Translations under genes and position numbers: made by a program
Assembly (NCBI GenBank): GCA_026967495.1
Contig: CP114060.1
Location: forward strand, 3,906,001 to 3,970,000
Direction of reading: 5' to 3'
Source: Rouxiella badensis
GTDB taxonomy: Bacteria > Pseudomonadota > Gammaproteobacteria > Enterobacterales > Enterobacteriaceae
Length of the DNA stretch: 64,000 nucleotides
Notes under the pieces: model-generated
Told to the model about the DNA's origin: nothing
What the model saw: the letters and a program-made list of their open reading frames with translations, nothing else
Database searches by the model: none
Part shown: piece after piece, positions 48,185-57,377 of the stretch
Numbering within the stretch: the stretch's first letter is position 1
Layout: each line of letters starts with the position of its first letter

Positions 48185-50250
48185 ATGACAAACGTCAAGT
48201 CCGGAATTCTCTGGCTGATGGTGGCGTTGGTGGGAGCCTTTTCTTTTGGCATGCTGGCGCTAAGTCGCGGCGAACACGTTAACGCCGTCTGGCTTGTCGT
48301 CGCCGCTATCGCCTGCTACAGCATTGCCTATCGCTTCTACAGCCTTTTTATCGCTAAAAAGGTTTTTGGTCTGGATGACCGCCGTATCACCCCGGCACTC
48401 AGGAAAAATGACGGCCTCGATTACGTACCAACCAACAAGTGGGTGCTGTTCGGCCACCATTTTGCTGCTATTGCCGGTGCAGGCCCGCTGGTAGGGCCGA
48501 TACTGGCCGCGCAGATGGGCTTTTTGCCAGGCACCATCTGGATCCTGGTCGGCGTTATGCTAGCCGGTGCGGTGCAGGACTTCCTCATTCTGTTTATTTC
48601 CACCCGCCGCGATGGCCGCTCTCTCGGCGAGATGGCCAAGCAGGAGCTGGGTGAATTCGCCGGTGTGGTCACCATGCTCGGCGCGTTAGGCGTGATGATC
48701 ATTATCCTGTCAGCGCTCGCCCTAGTGGTGGTCAAAGCACTGGCTGACAGCCCGTGGGGGCTGTTCACCATCGCAGCAACTATTCCTATCGCACTGTTTA
48801 TGGGCGTTTACATGCGTTTCCTGCGCCCCGGAAAAATTGCCGAAGTCTCTATCATTGGTTTTGTGCTGATGATGCTGGCGATTATTTATGGTGGAAATGT
48901 CGCTCAAGACCCTTACTGGGGGCCTTTCTTTACCCTTCACGGCACGACACTCACCTGGGTGCTGGTGATTTATGGCTTTATTGCTTCAGTTCTGCCGGTC
49001 TGGCTGTTACTGGCCCCCGCGATTATTTATCAACTTTCCTGAAAATCGGGGTTATTCTCGGACTGGCGGTGGGCATTATTTTCGCGATGCCGGAAATGAA
49101 AATGCCAGCGGTCACCCGGTTCATTGACGGTAGCGGCCCGGTATTCTCCGGTGGCCTGTTCCCGTTCCTGTTTATTACTATTGCCTGCGGCTCGATTTCA
49201 GGTTTCCACGCGCTGGTCGCAAGCGGTACAACGCCGAAACTCATTGAAAAAGAAAGCCATATTCGCTTTATCGGCTACGGCGCGATGCTAATGGAGTCCT
49301 TCGTTGCCATCATGGCGCTTATTTGTGCGTCGGTTATCGACCCTGGCGTGTATTTTGCCATGAACTCCCCCGCCGCCCTCATTGGCACGACGGTCGAGAG
49401 TGCCTCCCAGGTTATCAACGGCTGGGGATTTGTCGTCACCCCGGAAATGCTGACCGTTATTGCTCGCGACGTGGGTGAACAGTCTATCCTCTCGCGTGCC
49501 GGAGGCGCACCGACCTTCGCGGTAGGCATGGCCCATATCATCAGCGACGTATTCAACAGCCGCGTAATGATGGCCTTCTGGTATCACTTTGCGATTCTTT
49601 TCGAAGCCTTGTTCATTTTAACCGCGGTGGATGCGGGTACCCGCGCCTGCAGATTCATGGTGCAGGACCTGGTCGGCGTAGCGGTGCCTTCCCTTGCCAA
49701 TAACCGCTCCTGGATTGGCACAATCGCAGGCACCACGGTTTCCGTGGCAGGTTGGGGATTCTTTGTCTATCAAGGCGTAGTTGATCCGCTGGGAGGGATT
49801 AACACTCTGTGGCCGCTGTTTGGGATTGGTAACCAGATGCTGGCATCGATGGCGCTTATCCTCGGCACCGTTGTGTTATTCAAAATGAAGAAACAACGCT
49901 ATGCCTGGGTCACTATTCTGCCAACGGTATGGCTGTTTATCACCTCTATGACGGCAGGATGGCAGAAAATCTTCCACCAGAGTCCGTCGATTGGCTTCCT
50001 CGCACAGGCGAACAAATTCTCTGCCGGCATCGATAACAACATCATTATCAAACCGGCAAAAACTATCGCCGATATGCACACTATCGTACTCAATAACCAG
50101 ATTAACGCCGCACTCTGTGGGTTCTTTATGCTGGTTGCCGTCACTATGCTGGTTTCTGCCTTCTTCGTGATACGCAGGGCCCTGAAATCGCCACAGCCGA
50201 CGGTGCACGAAACCAGCCCGCTTGCTAGTCGGGAGGCTCGTCATGTCTGA
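48185..50250 (+). CDS. cstA: CstA-family peptide/pyruvate transporter, frame broken
   Basis: A large polytopic carrier of the CstA/BtsT family, a carbon-starvation transporter linked to peptide and pyruvate uptake. The start ATG 48185 follows AAGGAG by 9 bases. The first half (YVPTNKWVLFGHHFAAIAGA, GPLVGPILAAQMGF, QDFLILFISTRRDGRSLGE) stops at LLLAPAIIYQLS because the C-run 49014-49018 is one base short. Corrected, it reads LLAPRDYLSTFLKIG and continues to the stop at 50250, through GVYFAMNSPAALIG and VDPLGGINTLWPLFGIGNQM. About 688 aa (E. coli CstA 701). Confidence 0.93.
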
Positions 50251-50548
50251 ATATGGTTTACCTTATCGCGCTCAGCCAAGAGCCTTGCTGACGATTACTC
50301 GCTGTCAGCCCATGGTGGCACGTCCTCCTCGCCCTGAAAACTTGCGCCAGTGGGTTAAATTTATTGGTAAGGGGATAGCGCAAAGTTTTCGTCTGATGGT
50401 TGGCGTACAGGACTATCCTAATTACGTGCGCCATATGCAGGTCCATCACCCTGAGAAAACACCGATGACGGAAAAAGAGTTTCATCGCTACTGTCTCAAC
50501 GCGCGCTTTCCGAGTGAGGCAGGCAAGCTGGGTAAATGTCCTTGTTAA
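50243..50548 (+). CDS. ybdD: YbdD/YjiX family (DUF466) small protein
   Basis: A 101-residue protein whose last 65 residues match YbdD/YjiX (MVGVQDYPNYVRHMQVHHPE, KTPMTEKEFHRYCLNARF, then a cysteine-rich end). The start at 50243 overlaps the cstA stop and follows GGGAGG; it gives about 35 extra N-terminal residues compared with the E. coli proteins. Members always follow cstA/btsT genes; their biochemical role is not settled. Overlap with cstA implies coupled translation. Confidence 0.9.
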   Translation: MSEYGLPYRAQPRALLTITRCQPMVARPPRPENLRQWVKFIGKGIAQSFRLMVGVQDYPNYVRHMQVHHPEKTPMTEKEFHRYCLNARFPSEAGKLGKCPC

Positions 50549-50596
50549 GGATTTAAGAAATAATCTAAGTCTGAGTAATTTGTGATTTAAGGAATG

Positions 50597-50630
50597 ATAA
50601 TACGCCTGAGCCTTTTTACAGGCGTATTAT
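50597..50630 (+). terminator. Hairpin after cstA-ybdD
   Basis: ATAATACGCCTG and CAGGCGTATTAT form a perfect 12-bp stem around a 10-base loop, about 50 bases after ybdD. The T-tract after it is weak (TGCCTTACTC). Confidence 0.6.
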
Positions 50631-50665
50631 TGCCTTACTCTTGTCCGTAATTTGATGAAGCCCCC

Positions 50666-51222
50666 ATGAAAACTGACTCTCCCGTAATTCGACCTGCCAC
50701 CGCAGACGACGCAGAACAGGTTATCGAGTACTCATTAGCTTTGCCGATGAAAATGCGCTGCTTTACCTCACCGGAAAAAGCGATTTACAGGAGGCGAAAG
50801 CGGTTTATCGGCGAGGATTTTGCCGCGAGGACGTTTACTACAGTTATCTGTTCACCCAGGCTTGCTTCATCGAGGGACATCTCGCGGGCTGTATTCTCGC
50901 TTTCCCCGGCTATCTGGAACCCACTTTTATCGCGGAGACAGAATCAACACTTCCTCTGGTAAGAGAAGCTGAAGACGACGAGCTGTATATCGATTCTCTG
51001 TCGGTTTACCCTGCTTTTCGCGGGCAAGGACTCTCAAGGTATCTGATTGACGCAACCAAAACGCAGGCTCTGCGCTATCAGCTCAGCAAACTTTCTCTTT
51101 TAGCCGATGACACCAAGCCGCATCTTGAAAAAATGTACGCTCGCTACGGTTTCATAACGGAAAAAGAAATCACGCTGAACGGCGTAGTACATAAGAAAAT
51201 GGCCCTTTGCGTCAGAGGATAA
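50666..51222 (+). CDS. GNAT family N-acetyltransferase, frame broken
   Basis: A single-domain acetyltransferase of unknown substrate. The first 22 codons (VIRPATADDAEQVIEY) lead into a wrong frame because one base is missing near 50731. Restoring it gives LISFADENALLYLTGKSDLQ and then the GNAT core with the acetyl-CoA loop: ELYIDSLSVYPAFRGQGLSR, followed by LLADDTKPHLEKMYARYGF. About 185 aa. The short ORF seen without correction has no homology after residue 22. Confidence 0.75.
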
Positions 51223-51349
51223 ATAATCAATTTATTAATCCTCTAAAGATTAAAAGCGGAACTCAATGAATTCCCCCTCATCGACCTAAGCCAGTGAAAG
51301 GGGGAGTGAAGGAAGATTAGGCGCTGGCCGTTTTAAAGATAACGAGGTT

Positions 51350-52345
51350 TTATTTGATGCGAGCCATCTGTTCTTCGATAACTTTTCCCTTAACGGCTCG
51401 ATTTTTGATTCTGCGTGACCACATCGCGGTTAACACGGGTACTAATACGGAAGTGACGATCACCGAGGTGGCCACCAGCGCCGTTGCGGCCGGTGCTGCC
51501 TCTTTAAACTGAGGGACCATTTCGGCTATTAGCACTGGCGTGGCTACGGCCGCCCCCGCCGAGCTAGACGCGGCGATACCTGCGGTTCCATCCCCGCCTC
51601 CGATAAATTTATCGGCCAGCATCAGCGGAATGCCGGTGATAATAATGACTGACATCCCCAGTAGCACGCCAAGCAGGCCGGTTTGCGCGATCACGCTCAG
51701 ATTGATAGTGTTACCCAGTGCGAAGGCAAAGAACGGGATCAGCGTCTGCACCGCCTTGCCAAAAAACTCCCTCAGTTCAGAGTCCAGATTTCCCAGAGCA
51801 AAACCTATCAGGAACGGCAGGACTGCACCGACAAATACGTGAGGTTCGAAGGAGGCAATACCTGCCGTTCCCAGAATCACCATCGTCATCAGCGGGCCAG
51901 ACTCCAGCGACATCAATACAAATGCGCCCGCCTCCTCTTTGGTTCCGTATTGCTGCATGATAGAGGCATAAAGTCCGCCGTTGGTCATGTCCATCGAGGC
52001 CACCAGCGCCAGCGTTGATAGCCCGGCGAAAAAGCCGATTTCCACGCCATGTTCCGGGATAAATTTTGAGGCAACGGCCGCAACAATCCAGGCTATCGCG
52101 ATTTTGGTGACCACCAGCGTGCCGGATTTACGCAATACCGTCCCAGTGGCACTGAGTTTGATTGAAGCACCCATACAAAAAAACCAGACCGCTAAAATGG
52201 GCACTGTGCCGGTCATCAGTCCATTGGAGAATGACCCCAAATATTTGCCTGAATCCGGCGCTAGCGTATGGCAGATTGCGCCAATGAACAGCGGCACCAG
52301 CATCATTCCGCCAGGGATTTTTTCGATTGCACGTTTAATTCGCAT
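51350..52345 (-). CDS. kdgT: 2-keto-3-deoxygluconate permease
   Basis: A 331-residue inner-membrane proton symporter for 2-keto-3-deoxygluconate, a product of pectin and hexuronate breakdown. The start MRIKRAIEKIPGGMMLVPLF and the many glycine-rich helices (GGLYASIMQQYGTKEEAGAF, IAASSSAGAAVATP) match KdgT (327 aa). A KdgR operator lies about 140 bases upstream. It is followed on the same strand direction by no partner; araD is upstream on the same strand with its own terminator. Confidence 0.93.
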   Translation of the reverse strand: MRIKRAIEKIPGGMMLVPLFIGAICHTLAPDSGKYLGSFSNGLMTGTVPILAVWFFCMGASIKLSATGTVLRKSGTLVVTKIAIAWIVAAVASKFIPEHGVEIGFFAGLSTLALVASMDMTNGGLYASIMQQYGTKEEAGAFVLMSLESGPLMTMVILGTAGIASFEPHVFVGAVLPFLIGFALGNLDSELREFFGKAVQTLIPFFAFALGNTINLSVIAQTGLLGVLLGMSVIIITGIPLMLADKFIGGGDGTAGIAASSSAGAAVATPVLIAEMVPQFKEAAPAATALVATSVIVTSVLVPVLTAMWSRRIKNRAVKGKVIEEQMARIK

Positions 52346-52479
52346 GTTATTCCCACCGGGTCAGTTATGCAGTCATTGCGGTTAACGAGCTGGCGCTACG
52401 GCTGGAAAGCGACAGTAAACTCGCCGATGGGTGCTAAATTAGCCATTTATTGAACAAATAAAAGTGATCGCAACCATAA

Positions 52480-52500
52480 AAATGAAACAGTGTTTCTATT
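52480..52500. promoter_or_regulatory. KdgR operator upstream of kdgT
   Basis: AAATGAAACAGTGTTTCTATT matches the KdgR box pattern (TGAAAC and GTTTCA-like arms around a 3-base centre). It sits between the kdgT start and the araD terminator, so kdgT is probably derepressed by ketodeoxygluconate. Confidence 0.65.
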
Positions 52501-52534
52501 TTTAAGATCAGTTGTTTCTATTTCGTGAGGCCAA

Positions 52535-52564
52535 CAAAAAAACCCACATCGGGGAGGATGCGGG
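52535..52564 (-). terminator. Rho-independent terminator of araD
   Basis: On the minus strand CCCGCATC pairs with GATGTGGG (one G-U) around CTCCCC and is followed by seven T. It ends the araD transcript before the kdgT promoter. Confidence 0.85.
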
Positions 52565-52597
52565 CGCGAGTCTCTTGGAAGTGCAAAGGCGGTGATT

Positions 52598-53293
52598 TTA
52601 TTGCCCGTAGTAGGCATTCTTACCGTGTTTGCGCAGATAGTGTTTGTCGAGCAGCGATGCCTGCATCACCTCCAGCCGCGGCGTCAGCTGTTGCGAGAAG
52701 ATCCCCATATAAGCGACTTCCTCGAGCACCACCGCATTATGTACCGCATTATCGGCGTCTTTTCCCCAGGCAAAGGGGCCGTGCGAATGAACCAACACGG
52801 CGGGCACGTCTTTTGACGACAGGCCGCGCTCGGCAAAGGTTTCAACAATAACCTCGCCGGTCTGCCATTCATATTTGTCGGCAATCTCATCGTCGGTCAT
52901 CTTGCGTGTACAGGGGACTGCGCCATAGAAATAGTCGGCGTGCGTCGTGCCCCAGGCTGGAATATCCAGCCCAGCCTGCGCCCAGATAGTCGCGTGACGT
53001 GAGTGGGTATGCACAATGCCGCCTATCTCGTTAAATCGCATATAGAGAACACGGTGAGTATCGGTGTCAGACGACGGTTTTTTACTGCCTTCAACGACTC
53101 TGCCACTTTCAACCTCAACCACCACCATGTCATCCAGCGTCATATGCTCATACTCCACACCGGAAGGTTTAATCACCATCAGCCCCTGCTGTCTGTCAAT
53201 TGCACTGACGTTGCCCCAGGTAAAGGTCACCAGATGATGTCTGGGCAGCGCAAGATTGGCTTCGAGAACCTGTTCTTTCAATTGTTTAAGCAT
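52598..53293 (-). CDS. araD: L-ribulose-5-phosphate 4-epimerase
   Basis: A 231-residue class-II aldolase-family zinc enzyme that interconverts L-ribulose 5-phosphate and D-xylulose 5-phosphate. Zinc histidines lie in IVHTHSRHATIWAQAG and VHSHGPFAWGKDADN; THADYFYGAVPCTRKM and the end LLDKHYLRKHGKNAYYGQ match E. coli AraD closely. It is a single gene here, without araA or araB beside it, so it could also serve another pentose or ascorbate route (UlaF/SgbE are close relatives). Confidence 0.92.
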   Translation of the reverse strand: MLKQLKEQVLEANLALPRHHLVTFTWGNVSAIDRQQGLMVIKPSGVEYEHMTLDDMVVVEVESGRVVEGSKKPSSDTDTHRVLYMRFNEIGGIVHTHSRHATIWAQAGLDIPAWGTTHADYFYGAVPCTRKMTDDEIADKYEWQTGEVIVETFAERGLSSKDVPAVLVHSHGPFAWGKDADNAVHNAVVLEEVAYMGIFSQQLTPRLEVMQASLLDKHYLRKHGKNAYYGQ

Positions 53294-53537
53294 CGGAATG
53301 TCCTTTATCTGCCCTTTTACTTATTCTCGGAGCAGGAGGCTTTTAGGGGTATGGTGAAAATAGCTAAAGAGTGCGTGCTGTTCTGCTGCGATGAAAAAAC
53401 TGACTGCCGTACGGCGTTTTCAAAAGGTGACGCTTTGTGCTGTTAAAAAGAATGAAATTTTAATTAAGACTATTTACCTGTTTTCCCAATGCGGTTATGA
53501 GTAATTTACGCTAATCCCGCGGAGATGATTTTTTTAA

Positions 53538-53545
53538 CTATACTT
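53538..53545 (+). promoter_or_regulatory. Sigma-S type -10 element of osmB
   Basis: CTATACTT is the optimal extended sigma-S -10 hexamer context. It lies about 43 bases before the osmB start and predicts a transcript start near 53552. osmB is a known stationary-phase and osmotic-stress gene. Confidence 0.6.
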
Positions 53546-53587
53546 ATTAACGAAATGCTAGTGATATCCTTTCTTAGGAGAACGACA

Positions 53588-53803
53588 ATGTTCTTAAATA
53601 AACGTATTGCCACTATTGGTATGGTACTTGCTGTTGTAATGTCTGTGAGCGCATGTGGAAACATGTCACACCGTGGTCGTAATACTGCCATTGGTGCCGG
53701 TGTCGGTGCTCTGGGTGGCGCCGTACTGACCAACGGTAGTGCTCTGGGTACGATTGGTGGCGCGGCAGTAGGTGGTGTTGTAGGTCATCAGGTTAACCGA
53801 TAA
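53588..53803 (+). CDS. osmB: Osmotically inducible lipoprotein OsmB
   Basis: A 71-residue lipoprotein with a signal peptide and lipobox VSAC (MFLNKRIATIGMVLAVVMSV), then a glycine-zipper region (GAGVGALGGAVLTNGSALGT, GGAAVGGVVGHQVNR). The start at 53588 follows AGGAGAACGACA; the upstream ORF extension is not supported. Length and order beside yciH-pyrF are as in E. coli. Confidence 0.93.
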   Translation: MFLNKRIATIGMVLAVVMSVSACGNMSHRGRNTAIGAGVGALGGAVLTNGSALGTIGGAAVGGVVGHQVNR

Positions 53804-53989
53804 GTAAAGGCCTTAAAACTAAGCGAAATAAACCACGGTAAGTTAAAGTAAATTAATTACGGTTTATTTAAACTTAATGGCTTAAATATTCAGTTATTAA
53901 ATCTCTGAGGAATCGGCGACTGTTTTAAAAAAGTTTTAAAGAAACAAAACGGTTGTTTTCTGAAAAGACGTAAGAATTTTATTTATGAC

Positions 53990-54019
53990 CAATCTGCTGC
54001 CTTCAAAAGCAGCAGATTG
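53990..54019. terminator. Hairpin between osmB and yciH
   Basis: CAATCTGCTGC and GCAGCAGATTG pair perfectly (11 bp) around an 8-base loop, 22 bases after the yciH stop on the minus strand and about 190 after osmB. No clear T-run, so a weak bidirectional terminator is likely. Confidence 0.55.
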
Positions 54020-54041
54020 CTATTTAAAGAGAGTTCAGGCT

Positions 54042-54371
54042 TTACCCACCTGCGAGTTTGACCTTAAAGTTTTTTGCCTCTAACAGCTGCTTTAGCAAAT
54101 CCCTTTTGTCTCCCTGAATCTCAATCACGCCGTCTTTGACTGCCCCACCGCAGCCACACTTCTTTTTCAACTCGGCCGCAAGCTTGTCTAATGCGGCATC
54201 ATCGAGGTCAACGCCGGTAATCAGAGAGACGCCTTTGCCTTTACGCCCGCTGGTCTGGCGTTGAATGCGAACTACGCCATCGCCCTTCGGTCTTTCGATT
54301 TTGGCCTTCGGCTCGTCAATCCTGCCGCTCTCAGTGGAATAAACCAGCCGGCTGTTATCGTCATTTTTCAT
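54042..54371 (-). CDS. yciH: SUI1/eIF1-family translation factor YciH
   Basis: A 109-residue protein of the SUI1 family, an eIF1-like factor reported to influence start-codon selection and initiation fidelity. The start at 54371 (MKNDDNSRLVYSTESGRI) matches E. coli YciH (108 aa). The fold motif KGVSLITGVDLDD, LAAELKKKCGCGGAVKDGVI and EIQGDKRDLLKQLL is complete. It follows pyrF by 13 bases in the same operon. Confidence 0.94.
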   Translation of the reverse strand: MKNDDNSRLVYSTESGRIDEPKAKIERPKGDGVVRIQRQTSGRKGKGVSLITGVDLDDAALDKLAAELKKKCGCGGAVKDGVIEIQGDKRDLLKQLLEAKNFKVKLAGG

Positions 54372-54384
54372 TAACCCTGTCCTT

Positions 54385-55113
54385 TTATGCCAGAGAGGTG
54401 CGAATATCACGCAGCGTCTGTGCCGGGTCGGCAGACTGCGTAATCGGACGGCCAATGACCATGTAATCTACCCCTGCCAGCTGTGCATCGCGCGGCGTCA
54501 TCACGCGGCGCTGATCGTCGGCGGCGCTACCCGCGGGACGAATTCCCGGAGTCACCAGCTTAAATGCCTGACCCAGCTGCGATTTGAAGGCCACCGCTTC
54601 CTGTGCAGAACACACAACGCCATCAAGGCCACAGTCACGAGTCAGTGTAGCCAGTCGCAGCGCATAGTCCGCCGGGCTAAGGTTGATACCCAAATCGGCT
54701 AAATCGCTGGCTTCCATGCTGGTGAGCACGGTAACAGCTATCAGCAAAGGTGCGTCCTGACCAAATGGCTGTAGCGCATTTTTCGCAGCAGCCATCATAC
54801 GTGCACCACCGCTGGCGTGAACGTTAACCATCCACACGCCGAGATCGGCCGCAGCCGCGATAGCGTGCGCCACGGTGTTAGGAATGTCGTGGAATTTCAG
54901 ATCGAGAAAGACGTCAAAGTCGCGGGCATGCAGATCTTTCACCAGCTGCGGTCCAAACAGCGTAAACATCTCTTTGCCGATTTTCAGGCGACAGTCGCGA
55001 GGGTCAATACGGTCAACAAAATCTAACGCCGCTGACTTATTTGCGTAATCAAGGGCGACTACAATTGGTGATGATTTCAAGTCGTTGTTATTAGGGTTAT
55101 TTTCGGACTTCAT
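54385..55113 (-). CDS. pyrF: Orotidine 5'-phosphate decarboxylase
   Basis: The last step of UMP synthesis. The start at 55113 (MKSENNPNNNDLKSSPIVVA) follows AAGAGG by 7 bases; an upstream ATG at 55158 is less likely. The active-site DLKFHDIPNT (Asp-x-Lys-x-x-Asp) and the C-terminal VTPGIRPAGSAADDQRRVMT and VIGRPITQSADP are diagnostic. About 242 aa (E. coli 245). Confidence 0.95.
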   Translation of the reverse strand: MKSENNPNNNDLKSSPIVVALDYANKSAALDFVDRIDPRDCRLKIGKEMFTLFGPQLVKDLHARDFDVFLDLKFHDIPNTVAHAIAAAADLGVWMVNVHASGGARMMAAAKNALQPFGQDAPLLIAVTVLTSMEASDLADLGINLSPADYALRLATLTRDCGLDGVVCSAQEAVAFKSQLGQAFKLVTPGIRPAGSAADDQRRVMTPRDAQLAGVDYMVIGRPITQSADPAQTLRDIRTSLA

Positions 55114-55325
55114 TTCTTCAACCTCTTGTAAGTTTTGAACAAAAATAGTGTACGACAAAATTGTGACGCCCGCATTCTACATGGCATGACCGATAAATCC
55201 CAGCCAATCGTTTTCACGACAAATGAACGATGCTTTTGTTACATTTTTATGAATTTTTTGTGAACGTGTGGACAGCCTGCCTCAGCTGACATACTTTGGT
55301 GTTTTATATTTAGGAAAGCTTAAAT

Positions 55326-55622
55326 ATGAGTGAGATATCAACGTTAACCATTAAAATCCCTTTGGCGCTGAAAGAGCAAATCCGTGAAGCGGCGTTACAG
55401 GGTGAACATTCTCTCAGTGCCGAAGTCTGTGCACGACTCGAAGAAAGTTTTATTGCAGCAGAAGACAAGAAAAGCAGGAAGGTCGCGAAAGTAGAAGAAC
55501 CAGAGATTGATAATCAGCACTTGGGTGAAAATACCGAACCGGCACTCACCCAAAAAGAACTCAAAAAACTGCGCCAACTGATCAACAAAGCCCCGACTAA
55601 AACTCACAGCAAAAAGAAATAA
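55326..55622 (+). CDS. Arc-like ribbon-helix-helix protein
   Basis: A 98-residue protein. Its first 45 residues form an Arc/MetJ-type ribbon-helix-helix (STLTIKIPLALKEQIREAAL, then HSLSAEVCARLEESF), a dimeric DNA-binding fold. The C-terminal half is a lysine-rich charged tail. AGGAAAGC lies before the ATG. It is divergent from pyrF and convergent with lapB, and so interrupts what in E. coli is the lapA-lapB-pyrF-yciH operon. No toxin partner is adjacent. Target unknown. Confidence 0.85.
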   Translation: MSEISTLTIKIPLALKEQIREAALQGEHSLSAEVCARLEESFIAAEDKKSRKVAKVEEPEIDNQHLGENTEPALTQKELKKLRQLINKAPTKTHSKKK

Positions 55623-55634
55623 CGCCCTTCTTTT

Positions 55635-56804
55635 TTATTGTCCGTCGAGACCACGAATCGGTTTCACCGTCGCCCAGGCTCGGCATGACGGGCAATGCCA
55701 ATACAGCGAATGTGCCGTAAAACCACACTTATGGCAGCGATAACGCGGCTTGGTGCGGATCTGTTCACCGACCATGTCACGCAGCAGCACCAGGCTCTCT
55801 TTCGCACGCCCCTCCTCGGCATCCGCCAGGTGATAATCCATCAAATGGTGGAATACGCGCATGGTCGGGTGACGCTGAAGCTGGCGGTTGATGTAGAGCT
55901 GCGCCACCTCACGCCCTTCTTCCTGTTGCAGGATTTCAGCCAGCATCAGTTCAGCCGTGGCACCGGTATTTTCATCCACACAGCGTTTCAGAAACTCGGC
56001 CCACTCCAGACGATTGTCTAAATGCTGATAGCACTCTTGCAGCATGGGCAGCGTTTCACTGACCACTTCTTTATCTTGTTCGAGCACGCGCTTGAGGGCC
56101 TCGGCGGCTTTGCCGTATTCCGCCTGCGCCAGCAGAATTCTGCCCTGCATGATGGATACTCGGGCACAGAGCTTATCGGCAGAGGCGGCTTTTTTCAGCA
56201 GTCCGCTGGCCTTGTCGAGGTCATCGCTGGACATGGCCTGCAACGCCAGCTCGCAGTAGAAATGCGCGATCTCCTGACGTTTGTTGGTTTTTCCAAGCTT
56301 AATGAGCTTCTCGGCAACCTCGATAGCACTTTGCCAGTCGCTGGTTGCCTGATGAATAATCAGCAGCTGTTGCAGGGCAAAGAGCTGGAAGTCTTCCTCT
56401 TTCACCAGCTGATTGAACATGTCTTCGGCGCGGTCATAGAAACCCGCGGCCATATAGTCACGCCCAAGCTGCTGCACGGCGAGCAGACGCTGTTCGAAGG
56501 TCAGCGACGCGCTCTCCATCAGCGACTGGTGGATACGGATGGCCCGATCGACCTCGCCGCGCGAACGGAAGAGGTTCCCCAGCGTCAGATGCGCCTCAAC
56601 GGTGTTGCTGTCCTCTTTCAACATATCGAGAAACAGGTCTACCGCTTTATCTTGCTGATTGGAGAGTAAAAAGTTTACGCCTGCCACATACTCGCGAGAT
56701 AAACGGTTGGCATTCTGCTGTTTGTCCTGTTGTGAGCTTCTGCGCCCCATGTACCAGCCGTAAGCGGCGGCGACGGGCAATAACAGAAACAGCAGTTCTA
56801 ACAT
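55635..56804 (-). CDS. lapB: Lipopolysaccharide assembly protein B
   Basis: A 389-residue inner-membrane TPR protein. It controls LPS synthesis by directing LpxC to the protease FtsH. An N-terminal membrane helix (MLELLFLLLPVAAAYGWYMG) is followed by about nine TPR units and a C-terminal rubredoxin-like metal site (CHKCGFTAHSLYWHCPSCRA). Length equals E. coli LapB. The start is 6 bases after the lapA stop. Confidence 0.96.
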   Translation of the reverse strand: MLELLFLLLPVAAAYGWYMGRRSSQQDKQQNANRLSREYVAGVNFLLSNQQDKAVDLFLDMLKEDSNTVEAHLTLGNLFRSRGEVDRAIRIHQSLMESASLTFEQRLLAVQQLGRDYMAAGFYDRAEDMFNQLVKEEDFQLFALQQLLIIHQATSDWQSAIEVAEKLIKLGKTNKRQEIAHFYCELALQAMSSDDLDKASGLLKKAASADKLCARVSIMQGRILLAQAEYGKAAEALKRVLEQDKEVVSETLPMLQECYQHLDNRLEWAEFLKRCVDENTGATAELMLAEILQQEEGREVAQLYINRQLQRHPTMRVFHHLMDYHLADAEEGRAKESLVLLRDMVGEQIRTKPRYRCHKCGFTAHSLYWHCPSCRAWATVKPIRGLDGQ

Positions 56805-56810
56805 AAAAGG

Positions 56811-57125
56811 TTATTCCTTACTGACCGGGTGCTGCGGCACGGCAGGTTCCGTCGTGACCGGTGCAATTTGCTGCTCTAGACGTTTAATTTTACGCTGTGC
56901 ACGGCTGAGAGATAGACGTATGCGCAAATAAAATAGACCGCAGATTATCCATCCCAACACAAAGCCGGTCGCAAACAGCACGGCTAACAGCGTTGATACG
57001 CGATAATCGCCCTGCGCCAGTAAATAATTAAAAGTCACTACCTGATCGTTGTGGGCACCCAGAGTGATAGAAATCACGACGATGACCAGCACGAACAAAA
57101 AAATCAGCAAATATTTCACATTCAT
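56811..57125 (-). CDS. lapA: Lipopolysaccharide assembly protein A
   Basis: A 104-residue inner-membrane protein with two membrane helices (MNVKYLLIFLFVLVIVVISI and VSTLLAVLFATGFVLGWIIC) and a C-terminal coiled-coil tail (RAQRKIKRLEQQI). E. coli LapA (YciS) has 102 residues. It acts with LapB in LPS biogenesis and is in the same operon, 6 bases upstream. Confidence 0.94.
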   Translation of the reverse strand: MNVKYLLIFLFVLVIVVISITLGAHNDQVVTFNYLLAQGDYRVSTLLAVLFATGFVLGWIICGLFYLRIRLSLSRAQRKIKRLEQQIAPVTTEPAVPQHPVSKE

Positions 57126-57377
57126 TCCTGTAATGCCGGAGAGTCCGGATAAATTATGCCAAAAACTGACGTCCTGACCTAATAAGTTAGCATTTCCTTC
57201 CGCAGCTGGGAAACTTTGAGGCCGGATAATGCCGGCATTGCAGAAAGTTCATACAGTCAGGCGATTATGCAACCCGTTATGTGTAACCCTACGGTCACAA
57301 TACGTTTTCCCGACCGTTTATTTTGTCACCACAATAAATATATGGGGCTAGCGAGCAAAAATTAAAGGTCAGCGCGA

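Noticed and set aside
49288..49587. Minus-strand frames under cstA
   Set aside because: Antisense shadows of the conserved CstA C-terminal half.
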